A stretch of DNA of 64,000 bases from Pedobacter sp. Leaf41 (lineage in GTDB: Bacteria > Bacteroidota > Bacteroidia > Sphingobacteriales > Sphingobacteriaceae), in contig NZ_LMLE01000007.1 of NCBI RefSeq assembly GCF_001422545.1, positions 1-64,000 of the forward strand. The letters are read 5' to 3'. The number at the start of each line of letters is the position of its first letter. The first letter of the stretch is position 1. The notes beneath the pieces were generated by a model. It was not told the origin of the DNA and searched no databases. It saw nothing but the letters and a program-made list of their open reading frames with translations. Positions 19,235-28,769 of this stretch are shown piece after piece. Made by a program: the position numbers and the translations under genes.

Positions 19235-19280
19235 ACTTGCAAAGTTTTGAAAGACAATTAGCTGGGCGAACTTTGCAAGT
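19235..19280 (+). terminator. Inverted repeat after the alpha-2-macroglobulin gene
   Basis: ACTTGCAAAGTT at 19235-19246 pairs perfectly with AACTTTGCAAGT at 19269-19280 across a 22-base loop. There is no T-run, so it may be an mRNA-stabilising or attenuating hairpin or a repeat element rather than a strict terminator. Confidence 0.4.
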
Positions 19281-19320
19281 TAATAAATCAAAGTTTATCT
19301 AATAATATACTTGAGCTGTA

Positions 19321-19384
19321 AGATTGCTTCGTGCCTCGAAATGACGACTTCTCTACACGTCATTGAGAGTCACGAACAAATCCT
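19321..19384. repeat. REP-like imperfect palindrome upstream of pbpC
   Basis: The left arm AGATTGCTTCGTGCCTCGAA with ATGACG is imperfectly complementary to the right arm, which ends GTCACGAACAAATCCT. The left arm resembles a short repeat (GAGGCACGAAGCAATCT in the other orientation) that I recall between genes in Bacteroidota. This is intergenic repeat DNA inside a probable operon. Confidence 0.5.
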
Positions 19385-19444
19385 AAAGCTAACGGATAAT
19401 GATTAATCAGTTTAAATAAAACACAAAACAGGTTTTCAAAACCA

Positions 19445-21817
19445 ATGAACAAAATCCCAAAAGCATTTTTAGTCGCCGATATCGCTTGTTTCGTCATGCT
19501 TTTGGTTTTTCTTTTTTCTTTACCTTCAAAACTCTTTAAATCTCCCACCTCTTTTGTTATTGAAGCCAACAATGGAAATTTGCTTAGTGCGGCGATTGCA
19601 AGCGATGGTCAGTGGCGTTTCCCCGTAGCTGATTCGGTTGCAGTAAAATTTAAAACCTGCATTATTGCTTTTGAAGATAAGCGGTTTTACAATCATTTTG
19701 GCATTGACTTCTTAGCGATGAGCAGAGCTATGCGACAGAACTTTAAAGCCAAAAGCGTAGTGAGCGGAGGCAGTACGCTAACCATGCAAGTAATTCGATT
19801 ATCGCGACAGCAAGACCGAACGATTTGGCAAAAGTTATTAGAAGTGATTTTGGCTTTACGCTTAGAATTAAAGTATTCAAAGGAAGAAATCATTAATCTT
19901 TATGCGGCCAATGCACCCTTTGGCAGTAATGTTGTCGGATTGGAAGCCGCAAGCTGGCGCTATTACGGCCGTGACGCTAAGACACTTTCCTGGGGCGAAA
20001 TGGCCACTCTGGCTGTTCTTCCAAATAGTCCGTCACTGGTTCATCCAGGCAAAAATTCTGCCCGTTTAATAAAAAAACGAAACGATTTGCTTGATAAATT
20101 AGCTAGGCTTAAATACATAGACCAAGCTACTGCGAACCTATCTAAACTCGAACCTGTTCCTGGCAAACCGCTCCCCTTACCTCAAAACGCACCCCATTTA
20201 CTTAACCGGTTTAAAGCAGAAAGAGCAAGTCTTGAGATAAGTTCTACCAAAATTAGATCGACACTGAACGAAGATATTCAACTGAAAATCAATTCAATTT
20301 TAAAGCGATACAATAACCGATATAGAGCAAACGACATTAACAATATCTCTGCGTTGGTGCTGGATGCAAAAACCGGGCATGTGGTTAGTTATGTTGGAAA
20401 TATTTACCAACCTGAAAATGCCGATTTAGAGAGTCATGTAGACATGATTAAAGCACCACGCAGTCCGGGCAGTACATTGAAGCCACTCCTTTATGCAAGC
20501 ATGCTCAACGACGGGTTTATCTTGCCTCACACTTTGGTCCCTGATATCCCGACTCAGATAGCCGGATATTCTCCCCAAAACTATGATCTAGGATACGATG
20601 GCGCAATCTCAGCTGATAAAGCATTGAGCCGCTCCCTGAACATTCCAGCGGTAAAAATGTTGCAGCAATATAAGTATGAACGTTTTTATGATAAGCTAAA
20701 AAAGCTAGGAATCAGCACCTTAAATCAACCTGCCGACCATTACGGTTTATCGTTAATTTTAGGCGGCAGCGAAGTGACGATGTGGGATTTAGCCAATACT
20801 TACATGGGCATGGTTCGTACGTTGAACCACTTCAACACTTATAAAGGTTTGTATAATCCAAACGATTATAATCAAGCTACTTATTTTGCTTCAGATAAAA
20901 AGGAGGAAAAAGATTATCAACGCAATTCATTTTTAGACCACGGTGCTATTTGGGCCACTTTTAATGCTATGGAAGAAGTAATGCGCCCTGGTGATGAAGG
21001 GTTATGGGAGCAATTTTCATCCTCTCAAAGAGTGGCGTGGAAAACGGGAACAAGTTTTGGTTTTCGTGATGCCTGGGCGGTTGGCCTGACACCGAATTAT
21101 GTTGTTTGTGTGTGGGTGGGCAATGCCGATGGTGAGGGTCGCCCAGGTTTGGTTGGTATTGAGGCAGCTGCACCGGTTTTGTTCGATATTTTCAGGTTGC
21201 TACCCAATGGAAAATGGTTTGAAACCCCAACTACAAAACTTCGAAAAACTAAAGTCTGCAAACAGAGCGGTTACAAGGCAGGAGAAAATTGCCCTGAAGT
21301 TGTGAATGAATGGATCCCAGCTTCTGGCGAGAAAACAGCAGCCTGCCCTTTTCACAAACTGGTTCACCTAGATAGAACTGGAACTTACCGGGTAACCGAC
21401 CAGTGCGAAAGCGTAACCAATATGCAACACAAAAGCTGGTTTATTTTACCGCCGGCGATGGAATATTATTATAAAATTAAAAATAGCGATTACAAAAGCT
21501 TACCGGCATTTATGGTCGGCTGCGAGAACAACGGCGGTAATAATGTAATGGAATTGATTTATCCTAAAAACGGTGCAGTTGTTTATATTCCTTTAGAACT
21601 CGATGGAACCAGAGGTAAAATCGTATTAAATGCTGCACATCGGAATCAGAATTCCAAGATATATTGGCATATCGACAATGAATATGTAGCCACTACCAGC
21701 AATTACCATCAATTGGCTATTAGTCCGGCACCAGGCAAACACAGCTTAACTTTAGTTGATGAAAATGGAGAAAGATTAGTACAGGTTTTTACTGTCTTGG
21801 ATAAGGAGAAAAAGTAG
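19445..21817 (+). CDS. pbpC: Penicillin-binding protein 1C
   Basis: 790 residues with an N-terminal membrane anchor (about 8-27). The GT51 transglycosylase has catalytic Glu77 in FEDKRFYNHFG. The transpeptidase has Ser343-Lys346 (STLK), Ser397-Asn399 (SLN) and KTGTS at 533-537. A C-terminal BiPBP_C domain of about 690-790 is the hallmark of PBP1C. It polymerises and crosslinks peptidoglycan. The upstream alpha-2-macroglobulin gene is its usual neighbour, and the gap of 218 bases holds two repeat elements. Confidence 0.95.
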   Translation: MNKIPKAFLVADIACFVMLLVFLFSLPSKLFKSPTSFVIEANNGNLLSAAIASDGQWRFPVADSVAVKFKTCIIAFEDKRFYNHFGIDFLAMSRAMRQNFKAKSVVSGGSTLTMQVIRLSRQQDRTIWQKLLEVILALRLELKYSKEEIINLYAANAPFGSNVVGLEAASWRYYGRDAKTLSWGEMATLAVLPNSPSLVHPGKNSARLIKKRNDLLDKLARLKYIDQATANLSKLEPVPGKPLPLPQNAPHLLNRFKAERASLEISSTKIRSTLNEDIQLKINSILKRYNNRYRANDINNISALVLDAKTGHVVSYVGNIYQPENADLESHVDMIKAPRSPGSTLKPLLYASMLNDGFILPHTLVPDIPTQIAGYSPQNYDLGYDGAISADKALSRSLNIPAVKMLQQYKYERFYDKLKKLGISTLNQPADHYGLSLILGGSEVTMWDLANTYMGMVRTLNHFNTYKGLYNPNDYNQATYFASDKKEEKDYQRNSFLDHGAIWATFNAMEEVMRPGDEGLWEQFSSSQRVAWKTGTSFGFRDAWAVGLTPNYVVCVWVGNADGEGRPGLVGIEAAAPVLFDIFRLLPNGKWFETPTTKLRKTKVCKQSGYKAGENCPEVVNEWIPASGEKTAACPFHKLVHLDRTGTYRVTDQCESVTNMQHKSWFILPPAMEYYYKIKNSDYKSLPAFMVGCENNGGNNVMELIYPKNGAVVYIPLELDGTRGKIVLNAAHRNQNSKIYWHIDNEYVATTSNYHQLAISPAPGKHSLTLVDENGERLVQVFTVLDKEKK

Positions 21818-22000
21818 AGAAAGTTTAAAGATCAAAATTAAGAAATTAAACCGCAGATTTTCATAGATAAGCACAGATTTACCGCTATTTTTTGTCATTT
21901 TACTATTCATTGCAGTCGACTTCAGTCAACGGTTGCTTGTTGGCTATGAAGAGGTATTTTTTTTGCAATTTCTTGAGTTTAATAAACCCGATAAAATGAA

Positions 22001-22019
22001 TCCCGATTTTTCATCGGGA
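22001..22019. repeat. Dispersed palindromic repeat, copy 1
   Basis: TCCCGATTTTTCATCGGGA forms a seven-base stem. The identical 19-mer occurs in reverse orientation at 32571-32589, and about 20 flanking bases are partly conserved, including GGACTG. It is a small intergenic repeat family. Confidence 0.6.
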
Positions 22020-22087
22020 GAAAGGATAGCGGGACTGCTGTAACCGATAATTGCGGAACACTGCTTTCCAAAAACTAAAAGCATTTC

Positions 22088-22780
22088 TTAAATTTCCGTC
22101 TTCGTCACCACTAACTTCCTTTCTACTGTTCCGTAGACAATTAAATATTGAGCAATCATATAAGTTGCCATAATCAAAACGCCTGCCTGTGGAATGGGCT
22201 GTGCGAATTTATTTACGGCCAGCGCACTATCTGAAAGCAGGAAAAACAAGGCTCCGTAAACAATCAATTTGTAACTAAAGATATTTACTTTACCGTATCG
22301 GTTTACTGCCATTATCGCCATGAAAGTGATCATAATGGCGTAAAATAAAACGGCAAATTGCATGGCGCCAAGGAAAGGTTGTAGGTAGAAAAACAAGCCC
22401 ACACAAAAAATGATCAAAGCACCTACAACCCATAAAAAAAATCCATTTTTTAGGCTAGGGTTTGATTTATGATCTAGAATGAATGCCCTGATATAAAAAA
22501 TGTGGCAAAGTAAAAAAGCGATTAATCCGTATATAAAAAAACCAGATCGACCTGTTTGCTGCATTAAAAATATATCTCCTGCTAGGGCAAAAATCAAACC
22601 TGTAAAAATACGTTTATGGAACCTGCCTTTAAGATTTGTGCTTAAGTAAAGCCATGCCAGAAGAGTAATAACAATTAGCGGTTTGGAGAAGTTACGCAAT
22701 TGGATATTGCCAACTGTTTCTGCATAAAGCTGAATAATAAATACGATTGCAAAAATAAAAGAGAATAACTTAGTTTTCAT
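22088..22780 (-). CDS. YhhN-family lysoplasmalogenase-like membrane protein
   Basis: 230 residues with about eight membrane helices and the conserved segment FALAGDIFLMQQTGRSGFFI, typical of YhhN/TMEM86. The characterised mammalian relative TMEM86B hydrolyses the vinyl-ether bond of lysoplasmalogens; some bacterial members also have that activity. It overlaps the last eleven bases of the upstream hydroxylase gene, so the two are translationally coupled. The neighbour resembles AGMO, another ether-lipid enzyme, which supports a lipid-ether role. Substrate in this organism is unproven. Confidence 0.85.
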   Translation of the reverse strand: MKTKLFSFIFAIVFIIQLYAETVGNIQLRNFSKPLIVITLLAWLYLSTNLKGRFHKRIFTGLIFALAGDIFLMQQTGRSGFFIYGLIAFLLCHIFYIRAFILDHKSNPSLKNGFFLWVVGALIIFCVGLFFYLQPFLGAMQFAVLFYAIMITFMAIMAVNRYGKVNIFSYKLIVYGALFFLLSDSALAVNKFAQPIPQAGVLIMATYMIAQYLIVYGTVERKLVVTKTEI

Positions 22781-23987
22781 CAGTATTACGGTTTGCCTGT
22801 TGCAAATTGAAGAACCAAATTACGGATATTAACTGTATGCCTGCAAATATTACTTGATAGCCTATTGGAAATTTTAAAATTATCACCAAGAGAAAACCGA
22901 GTGCTAATCTAAAATATTCAAATTTTACTAACCATTGTTTCTGCTCTAACAAAGCACCGCAAGCTGTTAATGTACAAAGTGTGAAAACAGCACCTGAAAC
23001 GAGTGATATCGTATCCAATTTGGTATAAGAAAACAATGTTACTGATCCAGCAGTCAAGGCTATTAGGAACTGTCCTAAAACATATCCCGTGAGCTTTGAC
23101 TGAAATTCGGGATTATACTTTTTGTAGCTTGTTGCATCTATTTCAGGCGCATTTTGAAAACCGCCCAAATGATCAGGAAACCATCCCGGAGGCTTGATAA
23201 AAACCTTGATCCTATCGCTTATTTTTGGTGATTGCCGAGCAGTTTTAACTAAATCGTCCCAATAATGGAGGTTTGCCCAAAAGGGATTCCAGCTGGCCAA
23301 AGGTTTAGTGATTCCGTAGTAAACTTCCTCTTCTTCCTTTTGAAACGTGCCAAAAAGCTTATCCCAAATAATGAGCGTACCTGCGTGATTTTTATCGATG
23401 TATTTTGGGTTGGAGCCATGATGAACACGATGATGCGACGGCGTGTTTAGGATATATTCTAGAAAACCCATTGATTTGATCGCTCTTGTATGAATCCAGA
23501 ATTGGTACAACGTATTGAACGAGCTTAATGTTAAAAACATAATTGGGTCGAAACCTGCAAAGGCTAAAGGCAAATAAAAAACCCAGCTAAACCAACCTTG
23601 AAACCAGCTTTGTCTAAGCGCTACCGTCAAGTTATATTCCTCTGATTGATGGTGAACAATGTGTGCTGCCCAAAGTGCATTTACCTGATGGCTCATCCGA
23701 TGAAACCAGTAATAGAAAAAATCAACACCTATGAAAAGTATAATCCAAATCCAAATGGTTTTCGGTAGGTCAAACAAGCGCCAATTTTCAAAAATATATT
23801 TATAACCAAAAAACAAGGCCGTTTTCATGAAAATACCCGTAAGCTGCTGCCCTATCCCCTGACTTAAGTTCGAGATGCTATCGTTTAGCCTGTAAAAATT
23901 CAACTTTTTATAAAAGTTATAAGCAAGCTCTATCCCAATCAGAATAAAAAATACAGGAACAGATAAAGCGATGTAATCTACTTTCAT
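22770..23987 (-). CDS. AGMO-like fatty-acid hydroxylase / sterol desaturase family protein
   Basis: 405 residues, integral membrane, di-iron hydroxylase superfamily. The histidine clusters are visible: His96-x3-His100 (HRMSH), His109-x2-His112-His113 (HIVHH), His166, and His186-x2-His189-His190 (HRVHH), with His201. The arrangement, the DFFYYWFHRMSH and TPSHHRVHHG segments and the multi-helix C-terminal extension fit the alkylglycerol monooxygenase (TMEM195) branch better than sterol desaturases. AGMO cleaves alkyl ether lipids using oxygen and a pterin. The overlap with a YhhN gene makes an ether-lipid catabolic pair plausible. Enzyme activity is inferred. Confidence 0.82.
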   Translation of the reverse strand: MKVDYIALSVPVFFILIGIELAYNFYKKLNFYRLNDSISNLSQGIGQQLTGIFMKTALFFGYKYIFENWRLFDLPKTIWIWIILFIGVDFFYYWFHRMSHQVNALWAAHIVHHQSEEYNLTVALRQSWFQGWFSWVFYLPLAFAGFDPIMFLTLSSFNTLYQFWIHTRAIKSMGFLEYILNTPSHHRVHHGSNPKYIDKNHAGTLIIWDKLFGTFQKEEEEVYYGITKPLASWNPFWANLHYWDDLVKTARQSPKISDRIKVFIKPPGWFPDHLGGFQNAPEIDATSYKKYNPEFQSKLTGYVLGQFLIALTAGSVTLFSYTKLDTISLVSGAVFTLCTLTACGALLEQKQWLVKFEYFRLALGFLLVIILKFPIGYQVIFAGIQLISVIWFFNLQQANRNTDEN

Positions 23988-24301
23988 AAATAAAATATTT
24001 GGTTAGGATATTATTTTACAATTTAAAAAATATTTGCGATTAGTTAAATTATATCGATCAGAATATGAGATGCTTTTGTGCTGGAACTTCATCAAAAAAT
24101 CAAATACGATGAAGTTTAAAAATACTATCGCCACCAATTTGTATTAGAATTACAATGCTTGAAGAGGAAGCTTTTTGAAGTAGCTGGATGGAACTCGCAA
24201 ATAAGATGAATTATCGGCATAATTGCCTGTTGGACTTACAGTTTGCTATTGTTACCTATCAAATTGTAATAAGTAATTTAATCTTCGGCTACGGGATTTA
24301 A
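23988..24301. other. Intergenic region, no gene seen
   Basis: 314 bases between the AGMO-like gene start and the end of the 63-residue gene. AT-rich, with no convincing ORF or hairpin. It should hold the promoter of the AGMO-YhhN operon. Confidence 0.4.
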
Positions 24302-24493
24302 TCAACAAACCTGTTTTAGCTTTCTCACTACAATTTGCTTTTGGTTATCCAATCCAAATAAAAACTGTAAGAACTCATCAGTTTCCTGAATTTCTATTTT
24401 CGCAATTTTACCAGATGCATCTGCATTTTCAATGTATTGTCCTAATTTGAGTTCTAACAGTGTTGATGTAGGAAGATCATCGTTTACAATCAT
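24302..24493 (-). CDS. Small protein coupled to the GAF histidine kinase, 63 aa
   Basis: The ATG at 24493 overlaps the kinase stop as ATGA, a sign of translational coupling. The product (MIVNDDLPTSTLLELKLGQY at the start) is acidic, soluble and has no motif I recognise. A longer reading from 24523 would overlap the kinase by 34 bases and is less likely. Its conserved placement behind a kinase suggests a regulator or partner of that kinase, but this is inference. Confidence 0.65.
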   Translation of the reverse strand: MIVNDDLPTSTLLELKLGQYIENADASGKIAKIEIQETDEFLQFLFGLDNQKQIVVRKLKQVC

Positions 24494-25677
24494 TTTAAAG
24501 TCGGTAGAATAAGCGTAAAACAAGTATTATCTTCGTTAGAGGTAACCTCAAGTGATCCACCGTGTGCTTTTGCAATTTCAGAAGAAATGTACAAACCTAA
24601 ACCAAGTCCTTTTTGGTTTGGCTCTACCTCTCCCCTCGAAAATGGTTGAAATAACCTTTCCATTGCAGCCTCAGGTATTTTTTTACCGGGATTAGCTACG
24701 CAAAGTGTAAACTGACTTTCATTGGTTACCGCCGAGATATCGATAGTAGAATCTTCTAAACTATAAGCTAAGGCATTGCCCAACAAATTAGAAAACAGTT
24801 GCGCAATCCGCTTTCCATCGGCATGAATCGGATGTGCAATATCAAAGTTCAGTTTCATTTTTTTATCTGGAGATATGGCGTGAATCTCTTCGATAACCTG
24901 GTACAAAATCTTTTCTAAATCTTCATCAGGAGTTGGAGAAATGTTAATCCCGCCTCCCAATCTGCCGCTTGCAAAATCGAGCATATTTTCAATCAAGCCA
25001 TTCATCCGGAATGAAGAATCTTTAATGATGTTAACCAACTTTTGCGTTCGGTCTTCGTGATTGATACGGGCCAACAGTTGCGCACTATTAGAAATTGCAT
25101 TTAATGGATTGCGTAGATCGTGACCTAAAATGGCTATAAACTGTTCTCTAACTTCAGCGGTTTCCTTCTCAATTTTTAGAAGCTCTTCTGATGCCGCCAA
25201 TTGATCCATCGTATCTAAATGAAAGGCAATCAAATCAGCAAACATCTTGAACATCCCTATTATAGTAGGGTTGTTAAGTTTTGCTGGTTTAGGATCGATG
25301 GCGCAAAGTGTACCGAAGAAATCACCATCTTTTCTTACGATTGGAACAGAGATATAACTTTGAAAGCCGTACATTTTTGACGTATGATGGTTAGCAAACT
25401 GCTCATCTTCGGAAACATGATCGATAATTACCGGATCATGATGTTGCCTGATTTCATTACAAATTGTGGTTTTTAAATCTAATTCCCCGCCAGGAAACAA
25501 CCCAAAATTTATTTTGTCATTAACGGCACAAACCACCCATTTGTCTGAGGTTACTCTGGCAACTGCAGAAAAACCCATGCCTGTAGCATTGCAAACTATT
25601 TCTAATATGTTTGCTACTGCAGGAATTTTGCCAATTGATTCTATATCAGCAAGAATGTTATTGTTATTTGTTTGCAA
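24490..25677 (-). CDS. GAF-domain sensor histidine kinase
   Basis: 395 residues, no membrane segment. An N-terminal GAF domain (about 15-155, with VPIVRKDGDFFGTLCAID) is followed by a short coiled coil. The HisKA helix carries phospho-acceptor His186 (ILGHDLRNPLNAI). The HATPase domain has N-box NLLGNALAYS and G-boxes VANPGKKI and GLGLGLYISS. The start appears to be TTG at 25677: an in-frame stop lies two codons upstream and the first internal Met would cut into GAF. No response regulator is adjacent. The ligand of this cytoplasmic GAF is unknown. Confidence 0.88.
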   Translation of the reverse strand: MQTNNNNILADIESIGKIPAVANILEIVCNATGMGFSAVARVTSDKWVVCAVNDKINFGLFPGGELDLKTTICNEIRQHHDPVIIDHVSEDEQFANHHTSKMYGFQSYISVPIVRKDGDFFGTLCAIDPKPAKLNNPTIIGMFKMFADLIAFHLDTMDQLAASEELLKIEKETAEVREQFIAILGHDLRNPLNAISNSAQLLARINHEDRTQKLVNIIKDSSFRMNGLIENMLDFASGRLGGGINISPTPDEDLEKILYQVIEEIHAISPDKKMKLNFDIAHPIHADGKRIAQLFSNLLGNALAYSLEDSTIDISAVTNESQFTLCVANPGKKIPEAAMERLFQPFSRGEVEPNQKGLGLGLYISSEIAKAHGGSLEVTSNEDNTCFTLILPTLK

Positions 25678-25834
25678 GTGTTAATAGGGATAATGTTGCA
25701 CAATTTACAAAAATAAATTCGGGAAGAAAAGCCGCTTACTTTTATAACATTCGTTTTACATAAGATACCCGATCAGCTCTCAAAACCTAAATATATATTT
25801 GGCTGCCGAATTAAAACAATAGGGCAGCCAAATA

Positions 25835-27259
25835 TTATGCTTTTAACAAGTTCGGTCGTTCGTGGTAAGTTTTCCATAATAGCTCGCCGAATAGCGTGTT
25901 TGACCATGCAAACCAGGCACGAGTAAAGTTTGCCGGATTATCTTTGTTAAACGATTCATGCATAAAACCTTTTCCTGCATGAGTTTTAAGAAGCGTATCG
26001 ATACAATATTTAATTTCTGTATCGTCTTTTGAAGTTAAAGCCCTCATGGTGATACTCATTGGCCAAATCATATCTTGACCAGCGTGAGGACCGCCAATAC
26101 CTTCCGCAGCGGTGCCTTTAAAAAAGTATGGATTATCTTTTGAGAGTGCAAATTTTCGGGTGTTCTTGTAAATAGGGTCATCAACACTCATGGCACCTAA
26201 ATAAGGTAAACTAAGTAAGCTTGGCACGTTAGAATCATCCATTAAATAGGCACTTCCGAAACCATCAACCTCGAAGGCGTAAATTTTGCCATATTTTGGA
26301 TGATTGATAATGGCATGTTTTTGAAGCGCAGCACTCACTTCACTTGAAAGATTTAACAGGTTGCTTTCTAATGTTTTATCAGGCTGTAATGCCTTGATCA
26401 TTTCTGCAGCTTGTTTTAAACTTGATACCGCAAAAAAGTTGGATGGAACCAAAAATGGGAAAATAGTTGCATCATCACTCGGACGGAAAGCCGAACAAAT
26501 TAAGCCAACAGGATTTACCGGGAAACCGTAACCTGCCATTGGCAATGAATCTGTCGGTTGAGTGGTTTCGCGTTGAAAGTGATAAGGTCCTTTATCAGCT
26601 TTGCGTTGCTGCTCTTTGAAAGTTTTTAAGGTGGCTTCAATGCCTTTTTTCCAATCGGCATCGAATGGAGTTTTATCACCGGTTTTTTTCCAGTAATGAT
26701 AAGCTAAACGAATTGGATAACATAAAGAATCGATCTCCCACTTACGCTCATGCACACCAGCCTGCATAGCAGTTTTATCAGTTTTCCACTCACCTACCTT
26801 ATTTGGATCGCCATAAAAAGCATTGGCATAAGGATCTTTTAACACACATTGAGTTTGGTGGATAATTACCCCAGCTATAACTTTTTTTAGTGGCTCATCT
26901 TCATTAATAAATTGAAGGTACGGCCAAACTTGCGCAGAGCTATCGCGAAGCCACATCGCATCAATATCACCAGTGATTACATAAGTATCGGGTCTGCCTT
27001 TTTTTTCCTCGTAATAAACAGTAGTGTCCAAAGTATTTGGAAAACAATTTTCGAAGAGCCAGGTTAACTCTGGATTCTTAACATTCGATTGGAATGTTTT
27101 GATAGCAGCATCTACTGCTTTGCTTTGAAAATGTCTCTTCCCCGCCGCAACCCTTACTACTGGAAACTCGGGTACAAGATCTGCCGCCAGAGAAAATTTT
27201 GATGCCAAAACCCCAGCGCCTAATAAACCGGTATTTTGTATAAATGTTCGTCTTTTCAT
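25835..27259 (-). CDS. GH125 exo-alpha-1,6-mannosidase
   Basis: 474 residues with a twin-arginine-like signal (MKRRTFIQNTG). The rest is the (alpha/alpha)6 GH125 (former DUF1237) fold, recognised from ITGDIDAMWLRDSSAQVWPY and the later GGPHAGQDMIWPMSITMRAL segment. GH125 enzymes release mannose from non-reducing alpha-1,6 linkages by inversion. The gene starts twelve bases after the GH76 gene on the same strand, so they are one operon. GH76 cuts the alpha-1,6-mannan backbone internally, and GH125 would finish the oligosaccharides. Confidence 0.93.
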   Translation of the reverse strand: MKRRTFIQNTGLLGAGVLASKFSLAADLVPEFPVVRVAAGKRHFQSKAVDAAIKTFQSNVKNPELTWLFENCFPNTLDTTVYYEEKKGRPDTYVITGDIDAMWLRDSSAQVWPYLQFINEDEPLKKVIAGVIIHQTQCVLKDPYANAFYGDPNKVGEWKTDKTAMQAGVHERKWEIDSLCYPIRLAYHYWKKTGDKTPFDADWKKGIEATLKTFKEQQRKADKGPYHFQRETTQPTDSLPMAGYGFPVNPVGLICSAFRPSDDATIFPFLVPSNFFAVSSLKQAAEMIKALQPDKTLESNLLNLSSEVSAALQKHAIINHPKYGKIYAFEVDGFGSAYLMDDSNVPSLLSLPYLGAMSVDDPIYKNTRKFALSKDNPYFFKGTAAEGIGGPHAGQDMIWPMSITMRALTSKDDTEIKYCIDTLLKTHAGKGFMHESFNKDNPANFTRAWFAWSNTLFGELLWKTYHERPNLLKA

Positions 27260-27271
27260 TATCGATGTTTA

Positions 27272-28348
27272 TTATAATTTGGTTAATTTAAGTTGCGCTA
27301 ACCGGGCATAATATTCCAGCATTGACGCTTGCATAATTAGCGATTTGTTTTTCTGTTTTCCTAAGAGATCGTTGTCATCTCGTTCTTCCACCCAAATTCG
27401 CTCGCCTTCATTAATTAGAAAGGATAGTCGAAGAGGATCTTTTTCAACCTCGAACAATTCGAGATAACCACGCATTAAAACAACGTTGAACCAATAATGA
27501 TCGCCAAGTTTATTATTGCTGTAAAAATGTTTTTGGGCATTACCGGCAATAAACTTCGCCTCATCTAAATACTTTTTATCTTTTGTAATTTGATACAGGA
27601 TAACATTGGCTTGCAACATTGTACCAGTATTATAGGTGTATGTTGCCGAGTCTATTTTTGAATTTTTTATGCTGATTGCGTCGTAAAATATGCCTTCTGG
27701 AGATCGAAGCACTTTATTTGTCCAATTATAAACAAGCATTGCGGTATCCAGATACTTCTTCTGTTTAGTGACTTTGTATAATTGTAGTGAAACCAAAACA
27801 TTCGGCCCGTTTGAACAGGTATTCTTTGATGTTTTTTCATCCTCTTTCCAATATAATCCTCCACCAAGTTCTTCATCGTAACCGGTTAAAAGCCATTGGT
27901 AAATCTCTTTGGCCTTTGTTAAATAAATCGAATCTCTTGTCCGACTGTATGCGTCCAGATATGCGATTGCAATCCATTGGTTGTCATCGTAAAAGCGTGA
28001 ACTTTTACTAATATACGATTGATAGGATGGCGAGGGCGATGCTGTGGTATAATATCGGTCTATCGCAGAAATTACAGGCTTCATTGCTTGCTTACTTCCA
28101 AGGGCCTCACTTTCGTTTGCCGCCTGGATTAAAGCACACAAAGGCCACAAATAGGAATACGGTTTCTCGTGCTTCCCAATGTTTTCCAAATACAAGCCTT
28201 TGTCTTTTACTAAAAAATATCTGTCAATGTTATTTTCGATAATATCTACCCTCTTCAAATACTTTTCTGTTTGATGTTGCGCATAACTTGAGGCAACATA
28301 AAAAAGTGCAATGAGTGTTAAAAAGAATAGTCTAAAGATGTATCTCAT
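27272..28348 (-). CDS. Secreted GH76 endo-alpha-1,6-mannanase
   Basis: 358 residues with a signal peptide (1-23, ending SSYAQ). The (alpha/alpha)6 GH76 domain has the catalytic Asp pair at 121-122 (FYDDNQW) and the flanking SNGPNVL and YTYNTGTMLQAN segments typical of the family. It hydrolyses the alpha-1,6-mannose backbone of fungal mannan or similar glycans. It is first in an operon with GH125. A motif ATCGTTTAAT 68 bases upstream recurs upstream of the GH92 gene. Confidence 0.92.
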   Translation of the reverse strand: MRYIFRLFFLTLIALFYVASSYAQHQTEKYLKRVDIIENNIDRYFLVKDKGLYLENIGKHEKPYSYLWPLCALIQAANESEALGSKQAMKPVISAIDRYYTTASPSPSYQSYISKSSRFYDDNQWIAIAYLDAYSRTRDSIYLTKAKEIYQWLLTGYDEELGGGLYWKEDEKTSKNTCSNGPNVLVSLQLYKVTKQKKYLDTAMLVYNWTNKVLRSPEGIFYDAISIKNSKIDSATYTYNTGTMLQANVILYQITKDKKYLDEAKFIAGNAQKHFYSNNKLGDHYWFNVVLMRGYLELFEVEKDPLRLSFLINEGERIWVEERDDNDLLGKQKNKSLIMQASMLEYYARLAQLKLTKL

Positions 28349-28769
28349 TAAAATGGCGGTTTTTAAGCAGGCTAATTTTTCAGTGTTAATTAATTTTCAC
28401 TTAATAATTAATTCCATCGTTTAATAATAAGCTATGTAGTATTTGGTTAGCACTAAAAACAAATATTAGTATAATTTCTATAACATCAAAATAAAAAAGC
28501 CAATTAAACCGTTCCTAAATCGATTTTCTTATAAGTGATAAATTTCCATAATATGAAATTTTAATTTTGTTGTGACGGGATAGTTCTATTAAACCCAACG
28601 AAATTTGAATGGGTATAAAAGAAAAATGGACAGATCTTGAGCCTTTTGTAAAGTTGACCATAAACACTTGATGAAAATTAGGGATTGATCTAATTTGAGA
28701 AAGGTTATGTCAGGTGTTTCATTGGTTCTCCATGTTCATCACCAAAGTTTTATATTTGGTTTCGTTATT
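28349..28769. other. Intergenic region upstream of GH76, no gene seen
   Basis: 421 bases of AT-rich DNA. It holds ATCGTTTAAT at 28416-28425 (shared with the GH92 upstream region) and GGTGTTTCATT at 28713-28723, which recurs exactly 1200 bases away at 29913. No ORF is convincing. Confidence 0.4.
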
